DNA of 6,979 bases from Bacteroidales bacterium (lineage in GTDB: Bacteria > Bacteroidota > Bacteroidia > Bacteroidales > UBA932): assembly GCA_017555925.1 (NCBI GenBank), contig JAFZFL010000255.1, positions 1-6,979 on the forward strand. The letters are read 5' to 3'. Below, piece by piece: positions 1 through 5,999 of this stretch; the first letter of the stretch is position 1; each line of letters starts with the position of its first letter. The notes below the pieces were generated by a model that had not been told where the DNA came from, searched no databases, and was given only the letters and a program-made list of their open reading frames with translations. The translations under genes and the position numbers were made by a program.

Positions 1-71
1 CAAACCACTACAAAAAAGCGTTTGTAACATTGGCCGGTGAAGATAAGATTGATTTCTACAGCAACATTTAA
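1..71 (+). CDS. rplW: 50S ribosomal protein L23 (uL23), C-terminal end only
   Basis: The open frame beginning at position 3 encodes the last 22 residues of a protein and stops with TAA at 69-71. The residues YKKAFVTLAGEDKIDFYSNI fit the C-terminus of Bacteroidota L23, a 23S rRNA-binding protein at the peptide exit tunnel. The 5' part lies outside the window. Only 3 bases separate its stop from the L2 start, and rplW directly precedes rplB in the conserved S10 operon, so position supports the call as well as sequence. It is too short to judge anything about the rest of the protein. Confidence 0.9.
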   Translation, partial: NHYKKAFVTLAGEDKIDFYSNI

Positions 72-74
72 GAG

Positions 75-899
75 ATGGCAGTACGTAAATTTAAACCGGT
101 AACTCCCGGTCAAAGAAATAAAGTAATCAGCGCATTTGACGAGATCACTTGCACAACTCCAGAGAAATCTTTGTTAGAGCCACTTCGTAAAACAGGTGGA
201 CGTAACAACTCTGGTAAAATGACAATGCGCTATATTGGTGGCGGACACAAAAAAATGTATCGTGTTATCGATTTCCTAAGAAATAAAGATAATTATACCG
301 CTACTGTTAAAACTATTGAGTATGATCCAAACCGTAGTGCAAGAATTGCGCTAGTGGTTTATGGTGATGGTGAGAAACGCTACATTATTGCTCCAAAAGG
401 CATTAAAGTAGGCCAAGTAATCGCTTCAGGTTCTGGTGTAGCACCTGAGATTGGCAACACTCTACCTCTATCAGAAATTCCTCTAGGAACAGATGTTCAC
501 AACATTGAGCTTATCCCTGGTCAAGGTGCAGCTATGGCACGTAGTGCAGGATGTTATGCTCAGCTTACAGCAAGAGAGGGTAACCATGCTATTCTAAGAT
601 TGCCTTCAGGTGAGACAAGAATGGTACTTGTTAGCTGCCGTGCTACTGTAGGTGTTGTATCTAATCCTGATCACAACTTAGAGTCACATGGTAAGGCTGG
701 CCGTAAACGTTGGTTGGGCCGCAGACCTCGCGTTCGTGGTGTTGTAATGAACCCGGTTGATCACCCTATGGGTGGTGGTGAAGGCCGTGCTTCAGGAGGT
801 CATCCACGTTCAAGAAAAGGCTTACCAGCTAAGGGTTACAAGACAAGAAATCCTAAGAAGACTACTAAGAAGTTTATTATCGAAAGAAGAAGTAAATAA
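75..899 (+). CDS. rplB: 50S ribosomal protein L2 (uL2)
   Basis: This 274-residue protein is L2, a primary 23S rRNA-binding protein of the large subunit, needed for subunit joining and close to the peptidyl transferase centre. The length is typical of the family. Visible signatures are the N-terminal [20 protein letters not shown] segment of the OB-like RNA-binding domain, the central SH3-like domain, and the C-terminal [20 protein letters not shown] segment. That segment carries the conserved histidine (about residue 230) long discussed in peptidyl transferase function. The very basic C-terminus ([14 protein letters not shown]) is normal for L2. The ATG follows the rplW stop by 3 bases without a Shine-Dalgarno motif, as is usual in Bacteroidota. 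It is co-transcribed with its neighbours in the S10 operon. Confidence 0.99.
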   Translation: MAVRKFKPVTPGQRNKVISAFDEITCTTPEKSLLEPLRKTGGRNNSGKMTMRYIGGGHKKMYRVIDFLRNKDNYTATVKTIEYDPNRSARIALVVYGDGEKRYIIAPKGIKVGQVIASGSGVAPEIGNTLPLSEIPLGTDVHNIELIPGQGAAMARSAGCYAQLTAREGNHAILRLPSGETRMVLVSCRATVGVVSNPDHNLESHGKAGRKRWLGRRPRVRGVVMNPVDHPMGGGEGRASGGHPRSRKGLPAKGYKTRNPKKTTKKFIIERRSK

Positions 900-924
900 C
901 GGAATTAAACTGAAGTAGAGTATT

Positions 925-1188
925 ATGAGTCGTTCAATAAAAAAAGGCCCTTATATTGAGGCAAGCCTAGAGAAAAGAATTCTTGCCATGAATGAGACAG
1001 GCAAGAAAGATGTAGTGAAAACCTGGTCTAGAGCCAGTATGATTTCGCCAGACTTTGTTGGTCATACTATAGCTGTTCATAACGGAAATAAGTTTATTCC
1101 TGTTTATGTTACTGAGAATATGGTAGGTCACAAGCTCGGAGAATTTGCACCGACAAGAACCTTTAAAGGTCACTCGGGTAATCGTTAA
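925..1188 (+). CDS. rpsS: 30S ribosomal protein S19 (uS19)
   Basis: This 87-residue protein is S19, which forms a complex with S13 in the head of the small subunit and contacts the A-site side. It starts [10 protein letters not shown], the classic S19 N-terminus, and contains [20 protein letters not shown] and the closing [16 protein letters not shown] motif. No domain is missing and the length is normal. It lies 25 bases after rplB and 29 bases before rplV, the usual order L2-S19-L22. The leader before the ATG is AT-rich without a clear Shine-Dalgarno sequence. An open frame on the opposite strand within it is a codon-bias shadow. Confidence 0.99.
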   Translation: MSRSIKKGPYIEASLEKRILAMNETGKKDVVKTWSRASMISPDFVGHTIAVHNGNKFIPVYVTENMVGHKLGEFAPTRTFKGHSGNR

Positions 1189-1217
1189 TAGAATAATGAA
1201 ATACAGATTACAGTAAA

Positions 1218-1640
1218 ATGGGAGCTCGTAAAAAAATAATGGCCGACAGGCTTAAAGAGATAAAGAAACAGACAGCTATCGCTAAGCTGAATGATGTTCC
1301 TACCTCTCCTCGTAAAATGCGCTTGGTAGCTGACATTATCAGAGGCGTAGAGGTTAATCGCGCTTTGGATATTCTTAAATATTCAAACAAAGAGGCTTCA
1401 GTTCGTTTGGAGAAACTTCTTCGTTCTGCTATTGCAAACTGGGAGTCTAAAAACGAGGCTGATAGAAAAGAGTTGGAGAATGGTAACGTATGCGTTCAAT
1501 CAATTATGGTTGGTCAAGGTCGTTCTTTGAAAAGAATCAGAACTGCCCCTCAAGGTAGAGCTGCAAGAATTCGCAAACGTTCTAACCACGTAACTATAAT
1601 AGTAGGCACTAAAGCCGTAAAAACAGAGGAGGCTAAATAA
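1218..1640 (+). CDS. rplV: 50S ribosomal protein L22 (uL22)
   Basis: This 140-residue protein is L22, which binds several 23S rRNA domains; its beta-hairpin loop lines the peptide exit tunnel. Diagnostic residues include [17 protein letters not shown], the helix [13 protein letters not shown], and the tunnel-loop and C-terminal segment [20 protein letters not shown]. The MGARKK start at 1218 matches the N-terminal form I know from Bacteroidales, longer by about a dozen residues than L22 proteins that start close to the core. Its TAA stop overlaps the rpsC ATG by one base (TAATG), which suggests translational coupling. Confidence 0.98.
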   Translation: MGARKKIMADRLKEIKKQTAIAKLNDVPTSPRKMRLVADIIRGVEVNRALDILKYSNKEASVRLEKLLRSAIANWESKNEADRKELENGNVCVQSIMVGQGRSLKRIRTAPQGRAARIRKRSNHVTIIVGTKAVKTEEAK

Positions 1641-2407
1641 TGGGACAGAAAACTAATCCAATAAGCAACAGACTTGGTATTATCCGTGGCTGGGACTCTA
1701 ACTGGTACGGCGGAAAAGACTACGCAGCAAAGATTCTTGAGGATACTAAAATCCGTGAGTATTTGAATGCTCGTTTGGCTAAAGCAAGTCTTTCTAAAAT
1801 AGTTATTGAGAGAACACTTAAACTTATTACAGTTACAATCCACACTGCAAGACCTGGTGTTATCATTGGTAAAGGCGGTCAGGAGGTTGACAAACTAAAA
1901 GAGGAGTTGAAGAAGATCTCTAACAAAGAGGTTCAAATCAACATCTTTGAGGTTAAACGTCCGGAGATTGATGCAAATATCATTGCTAACAACATTGCAA
2001 GACAGGTTGAGGGTCGTGTATCATACCGTAGAGCTATCAAAATGGCTATCGCTACCACTATGAGAATGGGTGCTGAGGGTATCAAAGTTCTTATCAGCGG
2101 TCGTTTGGGTGGTGCTGAGATGGCACGTGCAGAGTTGTACAAAGAGGGTCGTACTCCTCTTCATACTTTCCGCGCTGATATTGACTATGCACTAGCAGAG
2201 GCTAACACTAAAGTTGGTGTACTTGGTATCAAAGTATGGGTTTGCAACGGTGAGGTTTATGGTAAGAGAGATCTTACTCCTAACGCAGGTGTAAATGCAA
2301 ATGCTTCAGCTGGTCAAGGCAGAGGCGAGCGCAGAGGCGGCAGAGGTGATCGCAGAAACGATCGCAGAGGCGGAAAACGTGCACCTAAAGCAAACAAAGA
2401 AGAGTAA
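1640..2407 (+). CDS. rpsC: 30S ribosomal protein S3 (uS3) with a Gly/Arg-rich tail
   Basis: This 255-residue protein is S3, which sits at the mRNA entry of the small subunit and takes part in mRNA unwinding. It begins [14 protein letters not shown], as S3 does. The type II KH domain carries its GxxG loop as GKGG at residues 77-80. The basic patch Y-R-R-A-I-K at 129-134 matches the Arg-Arg-Lys trio linked to ribosomal helicase activity in E. coli S3. From about residue 224 a low-complexity tail rich in Gly, Arg and Asp follows the conserved S3 C-terminal domain. Tails of variable length are common in Bacteroidota S3, so I read this as normal family variation. It is the last ribosomal gene here: a terminator follows at once, where rplP would be expected. 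Confidence 0.98.
   Translation: MGQKTNPISNRLGIIRGWDSNWYGGKDYAAKILEDTKIREYLNARLAKASLSKIVIERTLKLITVTIHTARPGVIIGKGGQEVDKLKEELKKISNKEVQINIFEVKRPEIDANIIANNIARQVEGRVSYRRAIKMAIATTMRMGAEGIKVLISGRLGGAEMARAELYKEGRTPLHTFRADIDYALAEANTKVGVLGIKVWVCNGEVYGKRDLTPNAGVNANASAGQGRGERRGGRGDRRNDRRGGKRAPKANKEE
2318..2380 (+). repeat. Short imperfect repeats encoding the RGG-like tail of S3
   Basis: Within the end of rpsC, an 11-base unit CGCAGAGGCGG occurs at 2330-2340 and 2363-2373, and GATCGCAGA occurs at 2348-2356 and 2360-2368, among related arginine and glycine codons. The repeats are short and imperfect and keep the reading frame. They look like simple expansion of a Gly/Arg-rich tail, not a mobile or regulatory element. 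Confidence 0.55.
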
Positions 2408-2429
2408 TATAATCTTCATATAAAAAAGA

Positions 2430-2460
2430 ATGGCTTCCTTAAAAGGAGGCCATTTTTTTT
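2430..2460 (+). terminator. Intrinsic terminator after rpsC, probably bidirectional
   Basis: A hairpin with arms ATGGCTTCCTT (2430-2440) and AAGGAGGCCAT (2443-2453) can form up to 11 pairs, including one G-U; the innermost pairs probably open into the loop. It is followed by eight T (2453-2460). This is a strong Rho-independent terminator 22 bases past the rpsC stop. On the opposite strand the same hairpin is followed by TCTTTTTTA, so it may also end the convergent receptor transcript. The rest of the gap between the two genes (2408-2500) is AT-rich and shows no trace of rplP or any other gene. Confidence 0.92.
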
Positions 2461-2500
2461 GACATGTTTATAATATGATTAATGTTTTTTAATACAATTT

Positions 2501-4930
2501 TCAGAAGTTAAGTCTTATACCAAAGTTGCAGTTTCTTGCTTCTCCCCAGTAGCCTGTAAAAGTTGCGGCTGTGTGGTCGGAGCCATCTTTACCCCTTATT
2601 ATATACTCGGTATCAAAAAGATTGTTCAGATTGAAGAAAAGCTCTATATCAACCCTGTTTGTGTGGAATATGTTTGAGATTTGAAGGTTTGCCAGATGAT
2701 ATGCAGGAATTCTGTACGGATCACTGGTGTCTTCCGGATTTGTACGGGTATTCGGCTCAAAATCTGCCCAATATCTGTCATTGAATTGCCAGTTAATACC
2801 TATTGTGAACTTCTCGAGCCAGTTAGCCGCGCTTCCGCTCAAATGATGGAAAGGACGTACTATGGCTGATGCTCCAATTTGTGTTTGAGGCGCATCTCCA
2901 ACAGGAAGACCGTTTGAGTATACGTTAACTTCGCTTGTTACAAGATCGGTATAAGGGTCATATATTTTGGCATTTACGTTGTTCCTCCATTTCCAGCTTC
3001 CTATTGAAGCATAGGCATCCAATCTTACCAACTGTCCGAAGTTATGGAATGCATCAATCTCAAAACCATAGTGGAGGGCATCAAGACCTGTAATCATAAA
3101 TTTGTATGCATCTTCTTCCAACGGTTTGTACGGATTGCTCATTATGCTCTTGTTTTTCCAGTATGCGGTATAAAAAGTGGCTTCAATACCTCCGCGGGAG
3201 TATACATATCTGTAACCCAACTCACCAAGAATATTCTTTTCATTTTTAACATTCTCGGACGGATGGTTATTGCCGTTGGCAAATATTACACTGCTGTATG
3301 GAACTCGGCTATATACGGCACCATTAAGGTAAAAACTGCTTTTGTTTGATAATTTATATAATGCACCCGCTTTAACGCTTGCTCCAAGTTTATATTGTAC
3401 ATCACTATAAACATCATCTCCTGCATAGTTGTATCTGTCCCAACGCTGATGTGTAGAGCCATTAAGCGAAGTTCCAATATTTAATATCCACTTGTTTGAT
3501 GTGTAGTTCAACATTGCATATAGAGTTCCATAGTTAAGGACTTTGCCGTTATAGGTTCTGATGTAATCTCCAACCTGTTTGTATGGATTTCTTCCGGCAA
3601 CTCCCATCAGTGAATTCTTTTCATAATCTTCATACCAGTATGAACCACCCAAAAGGTCTGTAATCTGTTCCTTCTCCCAGGTGTTGTAGTATTGGTAGTG
3701 GAGTCCGGCCTCAAGGTTCAATTTTTCAGAAAAGTCAATAAGTGCAGTACTTGTAACACCAACCTGAAGATTTCCTGCCATAAAATCGCTCATTATATTC
3801 TGGGCGCTGCCCTCTTTTGTAAATTGCGATGAGGAGACACTTTTATTGTTGGCAATTACCGCATTCCAATCTATGTGACCATCTTTCTGGTAAGACAATA
3901 TCTTTTTGCCTTTTGTCTCTGTCCATAAACCACCGCCATCTCCTATTGAGAAGTAGGCTGCAGTATTCAATTTGAAATTTGAGTTGTTTGTATAAAAATG
4001 GTTGAGAGTAAAATATGGTTTGAAATAGACATTCTCGCTTATGGTCTTCTCTACTCTCTTGCCATCTTCGTTGGTATAGTAGCCCCAGTTCTTGCTGTAA
4101 TTGCCACCATATTTCTCATACTCTGCGTAAGTTAACCTCTGGCTGCGTTGCTGATGCCTTTCAGGGCCTCCAAGAGCTGTAAAGAGCAATGAGTGGCGTT
4201 CATTGAATTTCTTGCTTAAACTTAACATATATGAGCCTTGTTTTACATCTGTACACTCAACATATCCGTGTCCCCATGTATATGAACCCATTAGTGTAAA
4301 AGCCCAACCTCTTCCCAAGTCTCCGCTGTTGTAACTGAAATGGCCTTTGGACAATCCGTAGTTTGTATAGCTGTAACCAACCTCAACTGAAGGGCTTGTA
4401 ACCGGACTCTTTGTAATTATGTTTATTGTGCCTCCAACTGAGTTGTCTGAAAGCATAGAGCCGCCAATACCCTTTTGTACCTGAATTGTAGCAGTGGCAT
4501 CTGTAAGACCCAACCAGTTGTTCCAGAACATATTGCCAGTTGTCAGGCCTGAAATTGGAATACCGTTGAGCAAAACGGAGATATTCTCCTGCTTGAAGCC
4601 TCTGATATTAATCTTTGCGTCACCGTAGCTGCCGGTCTCTGCAGTTGAATATATGCCCGGAATCTCTTTAAGAAGCTCAGGATATGTTCTTCCTACTGCC
4701 TTATACTTAATATCGGAGTCATCAACACTCTGGAGTCGCAATGGAGAGTTGGTTGCATTTTTTACACCTGCCGAGACTGTAATCTGTTCCAACAGAAGGG
4801 CTGTAGTGTCTTGTGATATAGGATTTGCTGAATGGGGCACTTTTTCAGTGCCGGCCCCGTCAGAGGCCAAAACATTAAAAGATAATGTAAGTGAAACAAT
4901 TGCCAGAGACAATCTCTGACCAAAACGCAT
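2501..4930 (-). CDS. TonB-dependent outer-membrane receptor, predicted flavin importer
   Basis: From the chosen ATG this is an 809-residue TonB-dependent receptor, a gated outer-membrane beta-barrel that imports scarce small molecules using energy from TonB-ExbB-ExbD. Residues 1-22 form a signal peptide with basic N-region, hydrophobic core and a likely cut after VLA. A TonB-box-like EQITVSA lies at 48-54. The plug spans roughly 55-175, with PELLKEIPGIY, INIRGF, VLLNGIPI and SDNSVGGTINIITK. The rest is barrel, rich in aromatic residues, ending in a C-terminal Phe as outer-membrane proteins do. There is no CarboxypepD_reg-like N-terminal domain and no susD beside it, so it is not a typical SusC glycan importer. 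The leader carries an FMN riboswitch, so I infer riboflavin, FMN or a related flavin as substrate; the protein sequence alone does not show this. The start at 4930 lies just after the leader terminator. ATGs at 4948 and 4954 fall inside that terminator, and the one at 5092 is inside the aptamer. Confidence 0.93.
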   Translation of the reverse strand: MRFGQRLSLAIVSLTLSFNVLASDGAGTEKVPHSANPISQDTTALLLEQITVSAGVKNATNSPLRLQSVDDSDIKYKAVGRTYPELLKEIPGIYSTAETGSYGDAKINIRGFKQENISVLLNGIPISGLTTGNMFWNNWLGLTDATATIQVQKGIGGSMLSDNSVGGTINIITKSPVTSPSVEVGYSYTNYGLSKGHFSYNSGDLGRGWAFTLMGSYTWGHGYVECTDVKQGSYMLSLSKKFNERHSLLFTALGGPERHQQRSQRLTYAEYEKYGGNYSKNWGYYTNEDGKRVEKTISENVYFKPYFTLNHFYTNNSNFKLNTAAYFSIGDGGGLWTETKGKKILSYQKDGHIDWNAVIANNKSVSSSQFTKEGSAQNIMSDFMAGNLQVGVTSTALIDFSEKLNLEAGLHYQYYNTWEKEQITDLLGGSYWYEDYEKNSLMGVAGRNPYKQVGDYIRTYNGKVLNYGTLYAMLNYTSNKWILNIGTSLNGSTHQRWDRYNYAGDDVYSDVQYKLGASVKAGALYKLSNKSSFYLNGAVYSRVPYSSVIFANGNNHPSENVKNEKNILGELGYRYVYSRGGIEATFYTAYWKNKSIMSNPYKPLEEDAYKFMITGLDALHYGFEIDAFHNFGQLVRLDAYASIGSWKWRNNVNAKIYDPYTDLVTSEVNVYSNGLPVGDAPQTQIGASAIVRPFHHLSGSAANWLEKFTIGINWQFNDRYWADFEPNTRTNPEDTSDPYRIPAYHLANLQISNIFHTNRVDIELFFNLNNLFDTEYIIRGKDGSDHTAATFTGYWGEARNCNFGIRLNF

Positions 4931-4981
4931 AAAAAAACTTGTTGACATAAACATTAAATAATTTAAAAGTTTATCAACAAG
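4931..4981 (-). terminator. Intrinsic terminator of the FMN riboswitch expression platform
   Basis: Read on the minus strand, CTTGTTGA (4981-4974) pairs perfectly with TCAACAAG (4945-4938). The stem extends through GATAAAC-side bases to GTTTA (4952-4948), with a two-base bulge at 4946-4947, and an inner AT stem closes the loop. Seven T (4937-4931) follow directly. This is the layout of a Rho-independent attenuator. It sits between the aptamer and the receptor start, so FMN binding would be expected to favour it and switch the gene off. The stem is low in GC, which fits the base composition of the region. I could not identify a convincing antiterminator by eye. Confidence 0.82.
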
Positions 4982-5005
4982 GCAGATATGGGAGTAACAA
5001 GCATA

Positions 5006-5030
5006 ACAAACGCCGTAAACGGACGCTTGT
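5006..5030 (-). other. Stable hairpin between the FMN aptamer and the terminator
   Basis: On the minus strand ACAAGCG (5030-5024) pairs with CGTTTGT (5012-5006) with one G-U pair. After a one-base bulge, CCG pairs with CGG around a TTTA loop. That gives ten pairs starting three bases past the aptamer's P1 helix. It is probably part of the expression platform. The ACAAGC segment can also pair with GCTTGT at 5002-4997, so it may refold, but its role is inferred. Confidence 0.5.
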
Positions 5031-5033
5031 GCC

Positions 5034-5165
5034 ATCTTCTTCCATCCAGACTTTAACTGTCGGTACCGTAATTCAAACGGTTCAGCCGTCAAAACTATTT
5101 ATATACAATGCTTTGAGGCTCGCGGACTCTACCGCCGATCGGGAATTTCACCCTGCCCTGAAGAT
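5034..5165 (-). promoter_or_regulatory. FMN riboswitch aptamer (RFN element)
   Basis: The minus strand contains the conserved blocks of the FMN aptamer in the right order and spacing. These are AGGGCAGGGTGAAATTCCC, then GGCGGTAGAGTCCGCGAGCC, a variable AT-rich arm, the ACCGT/ACGGT stem, then CCGACAGTTAAAGTCTGGAT followed by GGAAGAAG. The closing helix P1 is formed by ATCTTC (5165-5160) and GAAGAT (5039-5034). P3 (GCGG with CCGC) and the variable arm (TCAAA with TTTGA) also pair. FMN riboswitches bind flavin mononucleotide and usually repress riboflavin synthesis or uptake genes. Here the only gene downstream is the TonB-dependent receptor, with a terminator in between, which points to transcriptional attenuation. 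No riboflavin synthesis gene is in the window. Confidence 0.96.
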
Positions 5166-5174
5166 TTAGTGGTA

Positions 5175-5206
5175 CAAATTTGAAAAATATAATCTGCTTT
5201 TCCAAA
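5175..5206 (-). promoter_or_regulatory. Predicted Bacteroidota-type promoter of the riboswitch and receptor
   Basis: On the minus strand TTTG (5206-5203) is followed 20 bases later by CAAATTTG (5182-5175). This matches the Bacteroidota sigma factor consensus of a TTTG-like -33 box and a TAnnTTTG -7 box, with one mismatch at the first base of the -7 box. Transcription would start a few bases downstream, close to 5168-5170, just ahead of the aptamer's P1 helix at 5165. That fit to the aptamer edge is the best support. The -33 box lies just past the tyrA stop. Confidence 0.65.
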
Positions 5207-5213
5207 TAAAACT

Positions 5214-5987
5214 CTATTCCAAATTCTTTCTTACCCCGTCGAGGAAGGCTTTCATCTTGTTACTCTCTTTTTCATTTACTATTTCCGACAGATATGTCAA
5301 CTCGTCAATTATCTTCTTCAACTGAGCGGGAGTATTGGGATTGAAAAGTATCTCGGTCAAAAGGTAATCATCTTCGGAAAGGAGTCCTCTTGCTATGGCC
5401 ATGTGCTTTTTGAATGTTGTACCCGGAGCATCCTGATGCTTCATGATTGAACCGAATACCAGGGTTGAAGCAAAAGGTATGGAGAGCGAGTAGGCAACAA
5501 CTTCATCATGCTCCTTGAAGGTGTATTCGCGAATATTAAGTTTGAGGGAGCCAAAGACATCTTTATAGAAGATCTTTCCCAAGTAATCGGACTCTTGAAT
5601 AATAATGGCGTTTTCTGTCTGCAGATTTCCCAAATTTGCAAATGTAGGTCCGAACATGGGGTGTACAGATACATAACGCAAACCGCAACCCTCATAGAAT
5701 TCCTTTAACCCTGTCTTTACAGAGGCTATGTCGGATATTATGCAATCCTTTTTCAAATAGGGGATAATATCCTTGAATGCCTGAATGGTGTAGCACAATG
5801 TAACACAATTGATAACCATTTCGGGTGCAAACTCTTCAACTTCCTCATATCTGGTGAACCTCAACGCATTATAAATAAAGCGCATTCTTTTTGGATCACT
5901 CTCAAAAACTGCCACATCGTGGTTGAAACTCAAAAGATCTGTAAAGAACGAGCCCATCTTGCCGGCTCCAAGTATTAATATTCGCAT
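5214..5987 (-). CDS. tyrA: Prephenate dehydrogenase
   Basis: This 257-residue protein is a TyrA-family dehydrogenase, which oxidatively decarboxylates prephenate to 4-hydroxyphenylpyruvate, the precursor of tyrosine. The N-terminal Rossmann fold shows ILGAGKMGSFF, with GxGxxG at residues 7-12. An acidic Glu at the end of the second strand (VFESD, about residue 29) would favour NAD over NADP. SDIASVKTG carries the Ser (about 89), and VHPMFGP the catalytic His (109), expected of the family. The C-terminal half is the helical dimerisation domain. There is no ACT domain and no fused chorismate mutase; that activity is on the enzyme encoded just upstream. The gene starts 12 bases after the stop of the DAHP synthase/chorismate mutase, so the two are surely co-transcribed. 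No terminator is visible after its TAG stop before the next promoter and riboswitch. Confidence 0.95.
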   Translation of the reverse strand: MRILILGAGKMGSFFTDLLSFNHDVAVFESDPKRMRFIYNALRFTRYEEVEEFAPEMVINCVTLCYTIQAFKDIIPYLKKDCIISDIASVKTGLKEFYEGCGLRYVSVHPMFGPTFANLGNLQTENAIIIQESDYLGKIFYKDVFGSLKLNIREYTFKEHDEVVAYSLSIPFASTLVFGSIMKHQDAPGTTFKKHMAIARGLLSEDDYLLTEILFNPNTPAQLKKIIDELTYLSEIVNEKESNKMKAFLDGVRKNLE

Positions 5988-5999
5988 TGTGCTGACTCC

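Noticed and set aside
1550..1843. Minus-strand open frame of 97 codons across the rplV-rpsC junction
   Set aside because: It is antisense to two certain ribosomal genes, resembles no family I know, and is explained by their codon use.
2462..2467. ACATGT palindrome in the gap after the rpsC terminator
   Set aside because: A six-base palindrome is expected by chance and has no companion site or known operator match.
2400..2510. Possible assembly chimera joining the ribosomal cluster to the receptor region
   Set aside because: Not fully excluded. However, a well-formed terminator just after rpsC, with both flanking genes intact and a normal convergent gap, favours a real arrangement. It is reported as a finding with a check.
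3044..3349. Plus-strand open frame of 101 codons inside the receptor gene
   Set aside because: It lies opposite a well-supported barrel-encoding region and has no recognisable motif or start context. I judge it a shadow.
4931..5092. N-terminal extension of the receptor reading frame from the ATG at 5092
   Set aside because: It would translate the 3' half of the FMN aptamer and the terminator, and would place about 54 non-signal-like residues before a good signal peptide. The open frame looks like chance.
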